A DNA stretch of 64,000 nucleotides from Rhinopithecus roxellana (GCF_007565055.1 NC_044565.1:39827711-39891710), one strand, 5' to 3'. Shown: positions 42,701 to 53,705, numbered from the stretch's first letter. Notes: generated by a model not told the origin, from the sequence alone. Translations and numbers: made by a program.

Positions 42701-43765
42701 AAATGCAGGTTGGGTTGCTTAACAGGTGAAAACAGAAGCCACAAGGTGGTAGAACAATGTTAGTTGAGGTGAAGTGGCTTTTTATGGAGATAGAGACAGA
42801 ACAGTGTGTGCAAAGACATGGGAAATACTTATCCCATCCAAAGTGTGCAAAGACCTGGGGTGGGAAATACTTATCCCATCCAAGGAACTCAAAAGTGGAC
42901 TGCAGTAGGTGAGGAAGAGAAGAGTATGCATTGAATTTGGAAAGGTAGTGAGTTTAGAAGAAGTGAACAGAAAGTGAGGCAGTGGAGACTGGAGGCTGCA
43001 GGCCATACTCCCAGCAAGACTGGCTGCTCTGGAGGCAGGGATAGGATGCTGGCTGATAGCTCCTTAGCAAGGGAGGTATTCAGCCCCACCCCTCCCTCTA
43101 AGAGGGCAGGGATTATTCATTGCTATGTTTAGAGTAGTACTGGATACGAACTGGACCTTCATCGATGTCTCCCGAAGTCCCTGAGCTCAGGGACCTTGGT
43201 TCTTCCTAGGTCCCATGGCTCTCACTGGAAATTGGTTCTCAACAGTCCATTTTCAGCCCTTCACAGGAGACATATGCACAAGACATCCACTCTTGACTTA
43301 ATACCAGCAGGGGATGAACTTGGCATTGTTTATCCAGAAGCAGGGAAGGATGAATGAGGGAAGCTCCACTCACCCCAGGGCCACCCTGCTGCAGTGATCT
43401 GTGGCACAAAGGCCGGAGAGCCAGCTCCTTGCAGAGGTGCAGTTGTGGTTAGGAATGGAAGAGAGCTAACCTGATATCAGGACAGAAATGTGACCTCTCA
43501 CGCAGAGTTAACCAATGATATGGCGGTGTAGACTTAGGAAGCCCCAACTTTATGTACCTAATCAATGCCTGATTTCCTGTCCCAAAGAAGCTTGGGCCCT
43601 GGGAAGGTGACTTGAAGTCTATTTCCTGGAACAAAGGCATACAGCAGTGCTGCTTCATGAGCTGCCAAGTAAAGCTGTCAGAATCTATTTAAGAAAACCA
43701 GGTCGGTCTGGCCGTCTGGCTGCATTTACTGAGAATGGCCACTGAGACAAAGAGGAAAAGAGTGT
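42701..43765. other. Repeat-poor block with a 37-bp tandem duplication
   Basis: Units at 42806-42842 and 42843-42884 share GTGTGCAAAGAC and GGGAAATACTTATCCCATCC; the second has a few extra bases. The rest, including GC-balanced DNA at 43120-43760, is unassigned with no convincing coding frame. Confidence 0.5.
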
Positions 43766-43769
43766 TCAT

Positions 43770-44160
43770 TCAATTCATTCACTGATATTTACTGAGGGCC
43801 TACCACGTGCCAAGTCTGTTCTAGGTGGTAGGGATACAGAAATGAGCCAAATAGACGCAACCCCGTCCTCACAAAGCTTACTTTATGGTGGAGGGAGATA
43901 GACCAATAAAGATGTAGACAAAATAGTGTTAGTTAGAAGGTGGTGAGTGCTTCAGTTTCAGTTAGCATAGAAAAATATCAATAGGACATTTTTAGGATAC
44001 AACAAGGTATTAGCAGAGTGTATAGATAAGGTGCAGGACCCTGTATTAATGTGGTAGAGCAGTCGGTGAAGGGCTTTCTAAAAAGGTGACATTTAAGCTG
44101 AATCCTGAAAGATAAAGAGCCAGGCATGTGAACAGTGAAGGAGAGGGTGAAATATTACAA
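43770..44160 (+). mobile_element. Ancient dispersed repeat, family not named
   Basis: CACTGATATTTACTGAGGGCC, CTACCACGTGCCAAGTCTG, TTCTAGGTGGTAGGGATAC, GGCTTTCTAAAAAGGTGACATTT, AAGCTGAATCCTGAAAG: same family as 40840-41800 but covering its 5' side. Confidence 0.6.
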
Positions 44161-44734
44161 AGGCCTGAGTTAGGCAAGAACTTGGAATGTTCAAAAAACA
44201 GGAAGAACATCAATTTCTGCAGTGCACAGAGTTGGGGAAGATCCTGAAGGTGAGGCTGGGGAGGCCGGCATGTCTTGAGAATGTGGGTCTTTCCTAACGT
44301 GTTGTGCCCGCTACAGCAGGATTATCGATTCGACTGTAACACAGCCCACTCACAGCTCACTGCCTAACTCACCTGTCTGGCCTCAGCTCAGAGAGGCCAT
44401 CTTAAGAAAGTTCCCAAGAATGGTCAAAGTAGAAGTCAAGTTTATGCTCCAAAGTTCATACACAACACTCCTCGGGGAGCTTCTGGGATTTTCATTCAGA
44501 TCATTTACTTTCATGTTAAATACTCTTTTAATAAATTTCCTTATTGGGTTTCCAAGCCCACAGCAAATTACAAGCAACAGATTAGAAGGGGAGGGAAGGG
44601 CAGGCACTCTGTTCAAATGACATTTTAATTCAGTGAGTCATTTTGCTTGGACACCACCCTCCTCCGTGACTGGCTTCATGTGACTGCAAGGACTCCCAGG
44701 ATCACTCCAACACCCTTCTGACATTTATGTTTAC
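44161..44734. promoter_or_regulatory. Single-copy-looking block, weak candidate regulatory element
   Basis: No repeat recognised. Contains a consensus AP-1 site TGAGTCA at about 44634 next to TTTTGC, and an AT-rich stretch with ATTCAGATCATTTACTTTC and TTAATAAATTTCC. Evidence is motif-level only. Confidence 0.25.
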
Positions 44735-45030
44735 TGTGCCATGGTACAGTGAGAAGGACACTGATACACATTAGTAGTCCTAGATACAAGTCCTGATTTC
44801 CCCATTCATAGTTTCGTGTCCCCATTAGATTGTGAATGACGTAAGGACATGTGTCTTAGTCATCTTTCAGTTCACCCATAACCCATGCCCCTTCTCCAAG
44901 CCTAGAATAATGCCAGTCATGTAACAGTGCCTGATAAATGGATCTTGAATGAATAAATGAAAATATGATCTTGGATAAATGACTCTCGGTTCCTCAAATG
45001 CCTTATCTACAAAAGGAAAGAGCATGTGCA
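44735..45030 (+). mobile_element. MIR interrupted by an L2-end-like segment
   Basis: MIR left part 44735-44815 (CATGGTACAGTGAGAAGGAC, CAAGTCCTGATTTCC), then L2-like 44820-44965 (TTAGATTGTGAATGACG, CTAGAATAATGCCAGTC, TGAATGAATAAATG), then MIR right part 44970-45030 (GATAAATGACTCTCGG, TTCCTCAAATGCC). Confidence 0.6.
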
Positions 45031-45202
45031 TCTTAAGGACTTGCTTGGAATAGTAGATAACACAATATATATAGAAAGAGTAATGTTAAGTAAACGTACA
45101 ATATAAATATAAGATATTTTGCTCCTTGTGGCTGAATCATACAGAAGTGTCCTTCAAAGGGTCAAGGGAACCTTTAGGTCTTTGTGCCTATGTCTGGAGT
45201 AG

Positions 45203-45221
45203 TTGCCACTAGATGGCAATA
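45203..45221 (+). promoter_or_regulatory. Candidate CTCF site
   Basis: TTGCCACTAGATGGCAATA satisfies the degenerate CTCF core YDRCCASYAGRKGGCRSYV at 18 of 19 positions; only the S after GGCR fails. It lies outside the clearly recognised repeats. Confidence 0.5.
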
Positions 45222-45258
45222 TTTTCTTAAGGCATGGTTAGCCATTTTTGAGTCTACC

Positions 45259-45430
45259 CCAGTGGTCTTCAAACTGGGGATTCCCATACTGTTGGGAGTA
45301 CAAAATGCTTTCCAAGAGGTGCTCAATTATGGATAGCTTTGTGGAAATCTGATCCTCAACTTCAATGTGTTCTCTCCTAAAATCAACCTGCTTGGGAAAG
45401 CACCCATATTCACAATAGCTCTTCCCTAAC
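45259..45430 (+). mobile_element. hAT-Charlie-like fragment, tentative
   Basis: Begins CAGTGGTCTTCAAACTGGGG, a hAT-Charlie terminal repeat pattern (CAGTGGTTCTCAAA). The right terminus is not seen. Confidence 0.55.
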
Positions 45431-45799
45431 TTTTCAGAAAGGAAAGCATACCCATTATTAACCCGAAATCTTATTTTATGGCACTATCAGATAAATACCC
45501 ACCAAGGCATCAGACAAAGGAGAAATCTTCAACAACCAAAAAGGAACCAGTCTTTTTCTGTCTTTCACATACTTCTGTTAAGAGTGAAACTTGGCTTTAG
45601 GAATGGGGTATTTTGGCTCTTGTTGTTATGGTCTTCATGAATAAAATATATGGTAAGTGGGGTGGTGGAAATAAAACCTTTTCCATCCTCTAAGAATTAT
45701 CAGCAAATGCCTTGATCTTAAGAAAGCAAAGCAAAGAGAGCATCTGTTTAAAAAATGCTAAATAATAGCTTTTTCACATATATAAATATAATAATTTTC
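45431..45799. other. No recognised feature
   Basis: AT-rich unassigned DNA. Confidence 0.45.
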
Positions 45800-46100
45800 A
45801 GCTGGGTGCAGTGGCTCACACCTGTAATCGCAGCATTTTGGGAGACTGAGGCAGGCAGATCATGAGGTCAGGAGATTGAGACCATCCTGGCCAACATAGT
45901 GAAATCCCACCTCTACTAAAAATACAAAAATTAGCTGGGTGTGGTGGGTGCCTGGAATCCCAGCTACTTGGGAGGCTGAGGCAAGAGAATCGCTTCAACC
46001 CGGGAGGCAGAGGCTGCAGTGAGCTGAGATTGCGTCACTGCACTCCAGCTTGGCAACAGAGCAAGACTCCATCTCAAAAAAACAAACAAACCCCACAAAA
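45800..46100 (+). mobile_element. Alu
   Basis: TAATTTTCAGCT on both sides; CAAACAAACCCCACAAAA tail and a short (TA)n. Confidence 0.92.
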
Positions 46101-46204
46101 CTATATATATATAGTAATTTTCAGCTATCCTTAATACTCATCTCAAACTCACATCATTAGCAGGAAAGAAATATGTTGGAATGGCGAAAGCAGTTGATTA
46201 TTTT

Positions 46205-46349
46205 ATTTATTTACTTTTATTTATTTATTATTAAAGATGAGGTTTCACCATGTTGGCCAGGCTGCTCTGGAACTCCTGGTCTCAGGTGATCCACACACCT
46301 TGGGCTCCCAAAGTGCTGGGATTACCGGTGTGAGCCACCACACCTGGCC
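46205..46349 (-). mobile_element. Alu left-arm fragment
   Basis: (TTTA)n start then GAGGTTTCACCATGTTGG to CACCACACCTGGCC; only the 5' half of an Alu. Confidence 0.85.
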
Positions 46350-46648
46350 TACTTATTTATTTTTGAAACAGGATCTCACTGTCGCCCAGACTGGAGTGGA
46401 GTGGCACGATCAAAGCTCACTGCAGCATTGACCTCCCAGCTCAAGCAATCCTCCCACCTCAGCCTCCCTATTGGTGAGACTACAGGCACACCCCACCAAG
46501 CCAGGCTAATTTTTCTATTTTTTGTAGAGTTGGGAGTTGGGGTTTCACCAATTGTCCAGGCTGATCTCGAACTTCTGGGCTCAAGCCATCCTCCCACCTT
46601 GGTCTCCCAAAGTGCTGTGATTACAGGCGTGAGCCACCACACCTAGCT
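46350..46648 (-). mobile_element. Alu, old
   Basis: Directly follows the previous fragment in the same orientation; GAAACAGGATCTCACTGTCG to CACCACACCTAGC. Confidence 0.9.
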
Positions 46649-47023
46649 GATTATCTTAAATGTAATTAAAATCTATTTTTAGGATCACCAAACTTTTCAT
46701 GACACACTAGCTAAAAGAAACCAATAAAACTTTTACATGATTTCTTTCAAATGTGGTGTGTGTTTTTCAACAAGGTGGTTATAAAATATTTGTATCAAAT
46801 CATATGATAAATTATTCATACTCATTTGCATAACAAAATAAAAATTTAGAATATTCCAATATTAGTCAATTCTTATCTTTATTATCTCATTTTATTTAAT
46901 ATTGTCTATTTCCCACTAATGAAAACACAATTCTATGTTACTTGCCAGATCAATTCATTTTTGCAGCTTATATGTTTTCATTAAATCCATACGATAAGTT
47001 TTCTCATGATATCTAATGAAACT
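46649..47023. other. AT-rich, no recognised feature
   Basis: Unassigned; TTTGATACAAATATTTT-type AT-rich sequence on either strand. Confidence 0.45.
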
Positions 47024-47310
47024 GGCTGGGCGAGGTTGCTCATGCCTATAATCCCAGCACTTTGGGGAGACAAGGCAGGAGGATCACTTGAACTGAGGAC
47101 GACATAGTGATATCATGCATGTCTCTACAAAAAAACATTTAGAAATTAGTTGAGCATGGTGGTACTCACCTGCAGTCCCAGCTACTTGGGAAGCTGAGGC
47201 AGGAGGATCGCTGGAGGCCAGGAGATTGAGGCTGCAGTGAGCTATGATTGCACCACTGCACTCCAACCTGGGTGACAGAGCAAGGTCTTGTCTCAAGATA
47301 AAATTAAATT
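47024..47310 (+). mobile_element. Alu, internally shortened
   Basis: After GAACTGAGGAC the block CCAGCCTGGCCAA is replaced by GACATAGTGATATC. The right arm is complete. Confidence 0.88.
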
Positions 47311-47699
47311 AAACTGAATTAATGGTTCTATGTCTGATTTCCTCAGTTTGATACTTGCATATTGATACATTTTACCAAAGGAATATCATTATTTGTTCTA
47401 TATTCCTTGTTCTATAAATAGTTTATAATTTGGCTACTCATGACATCCCATTACTGTAAATTAGATAATAAAGAACAGTATATTGATTTGTTGATTTGTT
47501 TTTATAACTTTAAAAACTAATAAATGGAAAAAATACATAACTGAATTATGCTAAATCTACCTCAATTTAATCTTTCCCACTTTTAATCCTTACAACAACC
47601 CTTAAAATAGGTACTATTATTTCCCACACAGAGAGTTAGGTAATTTATCTATATTTACAAAAGAAAAAAAAAATGCCCTTTGCACAGGCCAATATAGAT
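47311..47699. other. AT-rich with a short MIR remnant
   Basis: 47585-47660 (CCTTACAACAACCCTTAAAATAGG, TACTATTATTTCCCAC) looks like MIR core; the rest is unassigned. Confidence 0.4.
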
Positions 47700-47791
47700 G
47701 TCACAAGAACCATGACATATATAAAGTGTATAAGCAAGTCTTAAGTTACACTTTATATATTCTAACTGAAGTGGTTAAAACATGCTATTCA

Positions 47792-48085
47792 GGCCGGGTG
47801 TAATAGCGCATGCTAGTAATCCCAGAACTTTGGGAGGCCGAGGTGGGTGGATCACCTAAGGTCAGGAGTTCGAGACCAGACTGACCAACATGTTGAAACC
47901 CTGTCTCTACTAAACACAAAAAATTAGCTGGGTGTGGTGGCGGGTGCCTGTAATCCCAGCTACTCGGGAGGCTGAGGCAGGAGAATCACTTGAACCTGGG
48001 AGGTGGAGGTTGCAGTGAGCCGAGATTGTGCCACTGCACTCCAGCCTGGGTGACAGAACGAGACTCTGTCTCAAAACAAACAAAA
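47792..48085 (+). mobile_element. Alu in LTR-like repeat A
   Basis: CATGCTATTC on both sides. Full dimer with a short CAAACAAAAAC tail. Confidence 0.94.
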
Positions 48086-48432
48086 ACCATGCTATTCTGG
48101 CATAGTGATTATGTAAGTTAAAGACACTTAAAAATTAACAGGTGTAAGAAGGTCACCTTGACCTTTGTTATCTTAAAAGCAGAAAATGAACTTCCCGTGG
48201 GGAAGACATCCTGTCTATACTAGAAAGATACAACAGCCTCATCATTAAAAACAAGAAAGTTAAGAAATTCCACACAAACAAAACTTGTTAAACTAACTCT
48301 TAACTTCCTAACTACTTCTCTACCCAATTAACTACCCTAGCTGAAACCCCAGTGTCTTATGACATTTTCACAGTTTACTACTCTTTGTTGAATTCAGTAT
48401 ATAAGTAACTGGCTGTTTCTTTTTCTATTATG

Positions 48433-48746
48433 TATTTATTTATTTATTCATTTTTGTGACAGGGTCTCACTCTGTTACCCAGGCTGGAGTACAGTGGCAC
48501 AAATACAGCTCACTGCAGCCTCGACCTCCTGGGCTCAAGCAATCCTTCCACCTCAGCCTCCCTAGTAGCTGGGACTACAGGCGTGTACCACCACACCTGG
48601 CTAATTTTTGCTTTTTTTTTTTTTTGGTAGAGACAGGGGTTTCAGCATGTTGCCCAGGCTGGTCTCAAACTCCTAGGCTCAAGTGATCCACCTGCCTTGG
48701 CCTCCTAAAGTGCTGGGATTACAGGTGTGAGCCACCACACCTGGCC
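48433..48746 (-). mobile_element. Alu in LTR-like repeat A
   Basis: (TTTA)n start; reverse dimer with a T-run expansion inside the middle linker (GCTTTTTTTTTTTTTGG). Confidence 0.93.
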
Positions 48747-48912
48747 TGTAACTGTTTCTTTAGGTCTTTATTTCTTTATGAGGACTCCCATGCCATGTAA
48801 GAGTACAATATTATGTTTTTCTTCTGTTAATCTATGTTATGTCAATTTAATTCTTGGACCCAGCTGGAACCCTAAGAAGATGGAGGTGGAATTTTTCCAC
48901 TCCTACACTTTC

Positions 48913-49472
48913 AGACAATGAGGATGTAATCCTCAACTGCTGAGGGCCACCCTACTCACTCCGGAGCCTGCAGATGAGATCCCAAGAGACCTGACAAAAG
49001 CTGGCAGAGGTGGGAATTCTTATCAAAGTCAGCTCTCCTGGATCTCTGTAGTGTGCAGTTGAGGGAAAAGGTAAAAGTTTTCCTTGTCCTTTCTTTTCTA
49101 AATCTGGATTGGCAGGAGAAAACCATTTGTAAGAATTGGCTCTTTGAAGTGTGACTCTTGTGAATTTAGTTCTGGCTACTCATTGGTTATTGATCCACAG
49201 CGTCCCTGGAATAGTCCTTGTTTTCCTTGTCTGTATCTTTTGTGTGGTTCTCCTTTTGAACTGTTTTATGCCTTGAGAGCTTGGCTTTGTGACCAGTGAG
49301 GATATTCTCTCTAGTCTCTGCCAGCCAGGAGACACAAATTGTTCGGCTTGCACCTGGCGGCTAGCAAGCTGGCCAGGAGCCCGTAACACGAAGTGTCTCT
49401 CTGTCCCATCATGCCGTCTCTCAGGGGAGTTTGTATTAATATTCTCAACTTTCATCACCTTGTTAACAGCGA
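48913..49472. other. No recognised feature
   Basis: GC-balanced sequence immediately downstream of LTR-like copy A. No primer-binding site is evident. Reverse frame 49180-49491 has no known domain. Confidence 0.4.
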
Positions 49473-49477
49473 GGGTC

Positions 49478-49745
49478 TGGCCAGTCAGCACTTTGGGAGA
49501 CCAGGGCAGGAGAATCCCTGGAGGTCAGGAGTTTGGATCAGCCTGGGCCACATAGCAAGACCCAGTCTCTACAAAAAAATATAAAAATTAGCCAGGGTAA
49601 TGCTGTGTACCCATGGTCCCAGCTACTGAGGAGGCTGAAGTGGGAGGACCACTTGATCCCAGGAGATTAAGGCTGTAGTGAGCTGTATTTGTGCTGCTGC
49701 ACTCCAGTCTGGGTGACAGAACGAGACTCTCTCAAAATAAAAATT
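49478..49745 (+). mobile_element. Alu, 5' truncated
   Basis: Begins CAGCACTTTGGGAGACC; full right arm; tail AAAATAAAAATTT. Confidence 0.9.
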
Positions 49746-49778
49746 TATAAAAAAATAAACAATGAAGGTCTTTTCTTT

Positions 49779-50055
49779 CTTTGGGAGGCTGAGGCAAGTG
49801 GATCACCTGAGGTCAGGAGTTCAAGACCAGCCTGTCCAACATGGTGAAACCCTATTTCTACTGAAAATACAAAAATTAGCAGGGCATGGTGGTGGGCTCC
49901 TGTAATCCCAGCTACGCAGAAGACCGAGGCACAAGAATCACTTGAATCCAGGAGGCGGAAGTTGCAGTGAGCCGAGATCGCGCCACTGCACTCCAGCCTA
50001 GATGACAACAGTGAGACTGTCTCAAAATAAGATAAAATAAAATAAAATAAAATAA
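49779..50055 (+). mobile_element. Alu, 5' truncated
   Basis: Begins TTTGGGAGGCTGAGG and ends in an (ATAAA)n tail. Confidence 0.91.
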
Positions 50056-50064
50056 GTGTTCCAA

Positions 50065-50370
50065 GCCAGGCACGGTGGCTCACGCCTATAATCCCAGCAC
50101 TTTGCGAGGGTGAGGCAGGTGGATCACCTGAGGTAAGGAGTTCAACATCAGCCTGGCCAACATAGAGAAACCCTTTCTCTACTAAAAATACAAAAATTAG
50201 CTGGGCGTGGTGACACGTTCCTGTAGTCCTAGCTACTCGGGAGATTGAGGCAGGAGAATTGCTTGAATCCGGGAGGTGGAGGTTGCAGTGAGCCAAGATC
50301 GTGCCACTGCACTGCAGCTTGGGAGACAGAGTGAGATTCCGTCTCAAAAATAAATAAATAAATAATAAAA
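50065..50370 (+). mobile_element. Alu
   Basis: Full dimer, third of three tandem forward Alus within 900 bp, with an (AAAT)n tail. Confidence 0.92.
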
Positions 50371-50648
50371 TTGTTCCAGAAGTTGTATGAAATTCCTAAA
50401 AAGTTATATATCCTAATGTAACACTATCAGTCATAATTCTAGTTATAATCTTAAAATGTTGTATGACACAGAATATAGGCAAATTTCCCTGCCAGTTGAA
50501 TTATTATTATAGAAAACTCTCATCAGATCTTTAACCATGGCTACTTTAAGTCTTTTGTCATTTGCAGACAGCAATTGTTTACTTTGATTATTCCTGAAAG
50601 CACTTACAATCACTAGTCCAAAATTATTTATCTTCATTTTTTTCTTGT
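50371..50648. other. No recognised feature
   Basis: AT-rich. The same unassigned sequence style resumes at 50770-50985 after the Alu monomer. Confidence 0.45.
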
Positions 50649-50649
50649 C

Positions 50650-50768
50650 TTTTTTTTTTTTCAGTTGTAAAGACAGGGTCTCATTCTAAAACTCCTGGCT
50701 TCAAGTGATTCTCCTACCTTAACCTCCCAAAATACTGGGATTGCAGGCACAAGCCATCATGCCCAGCC
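50650..50768 (-). mobile_element. Alu monomer, reverse
   Basis: T-run, AGACAGGGTCTCATTC then CTCCTGGCTTCAAGTG to CATGCCCAGCC. Flanks ...AAATTATTTATCTTCA and AAAGTTGTTTATCTTCAAAA look like a diverged target duplication. Confidence 0.8.
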
Positions 50769-50988
50769 TAAAGTTGTTTATCTTCAAAAATATTCCTGGA
50801 AAAGACTCAGACAAGTCCACTGGAATATAGGTTTGTGATAATTTTAAGATCATACCATTGGACTGGATAAGAACTTTCAGAATTCTAACGGAAAACTTGG
50901 ATTCATAAAACTGCTCATTCAAGATCAAGCAAAACAAGAATTAATTACATGGGATTGAATGAATTGATCCCAAAAATACGATTTTTTA

Positions 50989-51292
50989 GGCCGGGCGCTG
51001 TGGCTCACACCTGTAATCCCAGCACTTTGGGAGGCTGAGGCGGGCGGATCACGAGGTCAGGAGATCGAGACCAACCTGGCTCACATGGTGAAACTCTGTC
51101 TTTACTAAAAATATAAAAAATTAGCCAGGCGTAATGGTGGGCACCTGTACTCCCAGTACTCGGGAGGCTGAGGCAGAGAATGGCGTGAACCTGGGAGGCG
51201 GAGGTTGCAGTGAACCGAGACCGTGCCGCTGCACTCCAGCCCAGGTGGCAGAGCGAGACTCCATCTCAAAAAATTAATTAATTAATTAATTT
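50989..51292 (+). mobile_element. AluY
   Basis: GGCCGGGCGCTGTGG, low divergence, tail ends (TTAA)n: AAAAATTAATTAATTAATT. Confidence 0.93.
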
Positions 51293-51615
51293 AATATGAT
51301 TTTTTAAAGAAAATTACTTGTCTGAAACATTGCTGATTCTTTTAACATTTTGTTTTCCAGATTTAAGAAATCTTTTTTCATTTCTCTTAAACTATATATA
51401 GCTTGCAGCAATTTGGCAAATACAATATTGTAAGCAGAATTGAAACATGTATTTTTTTTTCCCTGCTTGATCTCTCCAGAATTTAGAAACTATCAGTGAG
51501 TATTCTTATTTTCATGGCAAAATGGTTATTTGCATAAGTTCAACAAGAATCTATTCTCTTTATAAAAGGACACGATTTAAAACATTAGTTATATTACCAA
51601 AGCCTTGACTGGAAT
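51293..51615. other. No recognised feature
   Basis: AT-rich unassigned sequence. Confidence 0.45.
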
Positions 51616-51617
51616 GT

Positions 51618-51762
51618 CACTTTTTTTTTTTTTTTTTTTGAGACAGGGTCTTGCTCTGTCACCTAGGCTGGAATGCAGTGGTGGCATCACAGCTTACTGC
51701 AGCTCCCCAGCTTAAGTGATTCTCCCACCTCAGCCTCCCAAGTAGCTGGGGCCACAGGACCA
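51618..51762 (-). mobile_element. Alu right-arm fragment, reverse
   Basis: T-run, GAGACAGGGTCTTGCTCTGTC to AGTAGCTGGGGCCACAGG, then truncated. Confidence 0.87.
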
Positions 51763-51861
51763 CTTCTAGGGAAGTTCCATATTGGGGAGCTGAGGGGATT
51801 GAGATATGCTGTCCAGGAATATTGATTAGGTAAATTAAAGACTCCTGAAAAACAACAGGTG

Positions 51862-52030
51862 GCTCTCGCTCCTGCTTCGCCATGTGATGACACTGCTCCC
51901 CTTGGCCTTCCATCATGGCTATAAGCTGCCTGAGGCCTCCCCAGAAGCTGAGCAGATGTCAGCACCATGCTTCCTGTAAAACCTGCAGAACTGTGAGCCA
52001 AGAACTGTTTTCTTTATTGAAAACAAAAAA
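51862..52030 (+). mobile_element. Retroposed MST (MaLR) LTR transcript
   Basis: MST LTR 3' text (CATGTGATGACACTGCTCCCC, CTGAGGCCTCCCCAGAAGC, GAACTGTGAGCCAA) ends in an A-rich tail GAAAACAAAAAA. It is bounded by 15-bp direct repeats GAAAAACAACAGGTG at 51847-51861 and 52031-52045. This is the signature of an L1-mobilised polyadenylated RNA, not of proviral integration. Confidence 0.75.
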
Positions 52031-52073
52031 GAAAAACAACAGGTGTAAGAAGATAACCTTGACCTTTGTGCTC

Positions 52074-52383
52074 TTTTTTTTTTTTTTTTTTTTTTTTGAG
52101 ATGCAGTCTGGCTCTGTCGCCCAGGCTGGAGTGCAGTGGTGCAATCTTGGCTCACTGCAAGCTCCGCCTCTTGGGTTCATGCCATTCTCCTGCCTCAGCC
52201 TCCCAAGTAGCTGGGATTACAGGTGCCTGACACCACACCCAGCTAATTTTTTGTATTTTTAGTAGAGACGGGGTTTCACATTGTTAGCCAGGATGGTCTC
52301 GATCTCCTGACCTCGTGATCCACCAGTCTCCGCCTCCCAAATCCCTGTGCTGGGATTACAGGCGTGAGCCACCGCGCCCGGCC
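52074..52383 (-). mobile_element. AluY in LTR-like repeat B
   Basis: CTTTGTGCTCTTT on both sides; low divergence; AATCCCTGTGCTGGG shows a small insertion. Confidence 0.94.
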
Positions 52384-52759
52384 CTTTGTGCTCTTTATTA
52401 AAAGCAGAAGATAAAATTCCCATGGGAAAGACACCCTCCCTATACTAGAAAGGTGCAACAGCTTTATCATCAAGGATGAGAAAGTTGAGTCTGAAGGAAT
52501 TCCGTACAAACAAGACTTGTTAAACTAACCCTTATCTTCCCGGCTATTTCTCCACCCAGTTAACTCCCCTAGGCCAAGCTCCTTTGCCTTATCACATTTT
52601 CATAGTTTACTACACTTTGTCCACCTCAGCACATAAGTAACTGACTTGTTTCTTTGGGTCTTTGTTTCTTTGTGAGGGCCCCCATGCCATGTAAAACTTA
52701 TACAATGTTATACTTTTCTCCTGTTAATCTACATTGTGTCAGTTTAATTCTTGGGCCCA

Positions 52760-53065
52760 GGCCAGGCACGATGGCTCACACCTGGAATCCCAGCACTTTG
52801 GGAGGGCAAGGCAGGAGGATCAGTTGAGCTCAGGAGTTCAAGACCAGCCTGGGCAACATAACAAGACATTGTCTCTACAAAAAAATAAAAAAATTATCTA
52901 GGTGTGGTGGTATATGCCTGTGGTGCCAGCTACTCTAGAGGCTGAGGTGAGAGGATCGCTTCAGCCCAGGAGGTTGAGACTGCAGTGAGCTGTGATCGTG
53001 CCACTACACTCCAGCCCGAGTGACAGAGCAAGAACCTGTCTCAAAAATAAAATAAAATAAACACA
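52760..53065 (+). mobile_element. Alu in LTR-like repeat B
   Basis: TTGGGCCCAG on both sides; old J/S-type blocks; AAAATAAAATAAAATAAAC tail. Confidence 0.93.
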
Positions 53066-53130
53066 AAAATATTTATTGGGCCCAGCTGGGACCCAAGAGG
53101 ATGGAGGTGGAATTTTTCCACCCCTACACA

Positions 53131-53396
53131 ATTTTAAACAATAAAATAAGCTTGATCATCTGGTTTCCACGTTCATAGCAGAAGAGAAGGAGAAAACTAG
53201 ATATGGGAAGGAGGATACTTCCACCATGGACAAACATACTGACGCTGCTAAAAATTAATAACCAACAACCTAATCGCAATGAAGAGCCACAAATCTACAT
53301 AAAGCAATCCTAAAGATAAAAAATGGAACTGTTTTAAGCAAAGTGCTAAAATCCCTATCCTATATTACTGTTTTTAATTAAATTAATATTAATGTC
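53131..53396. other. No recognised feature
   Basis: Unassigned AT-rich sequence. Confidence 0.45.
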
Positions 53397-53558
53397 TACT
53401 TTTTGGAGGTTGTAGGGGGACAAGGTTTTGCTCTGTCACCCACACTGGAGTGTAGTGGTATGATCCCAGTTCACTGCAGCCTTGACCTCCCAGGCTCAGG
53501 TGATCCCCCCATTTCAGCCTCCCAAGCAGCTGAGACCACAGACAAGCTACCATGCCTG

Positions 53559-53589
<31 letters not shown>

Positions 53590-53705
53590 GTGGTAGAGAT
53601 GGGGTCTTGCTATTTTGCCCAGGTTGGTCTCAAACTCCTGGGCTCCAGCAATCCTTGCACCTCGGCCTCCCAAAATGCTGGGAGGTGTGAGCCACCACAC
53701 TTGGC
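53397..53705 (-). mobile_element. Alu, old
   Basis: Reverse dimer with an expanded T-run in the middle linker at 53562-53588 and a lost GATTACA block near the end. Confidence 0.88.

Larger units (their letters stand above)
47700..48912 (+). mobile_element. LTR-like repeat, copy A
   Basis: The segment outside Alus (about 47730-47791, 48086-48432, 48747-48907) aligns with 51763-53128: ACAGGTGTAAGAAGG, CACCTTGACCTTTG, TATACTAGAAAG, AACTTGTTAAACTAAC, TTAATCTATGTTATGTC, GGTGGAATTTTTCCAC and CCTACA. Looks like an ERV LTR; family not named. Confidence 0.7.
51763..53130 (+). mobile_element. LTR-like repeat, copy B
   Basis: Second copy of the 47.7-48.9 kb repeat, in the same orientation and interrupted by a retroposed MST fragment and two Alus. 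Distinct pieces: TAAATTAAAGACTCC, ACAGGTGTAAGAAG, TATACTAGAAAGGTG, AACTTATACAATGTTATAC, GGTGGAATTTTTCCACCCC and CTACA. Confidence 0.7.

Noticed and set aside
49745..50347. 200-codon reverse open frame
   Set aside because: Antisense translation of two tandem forward Alus; open only because Alu reverse frames are often open.
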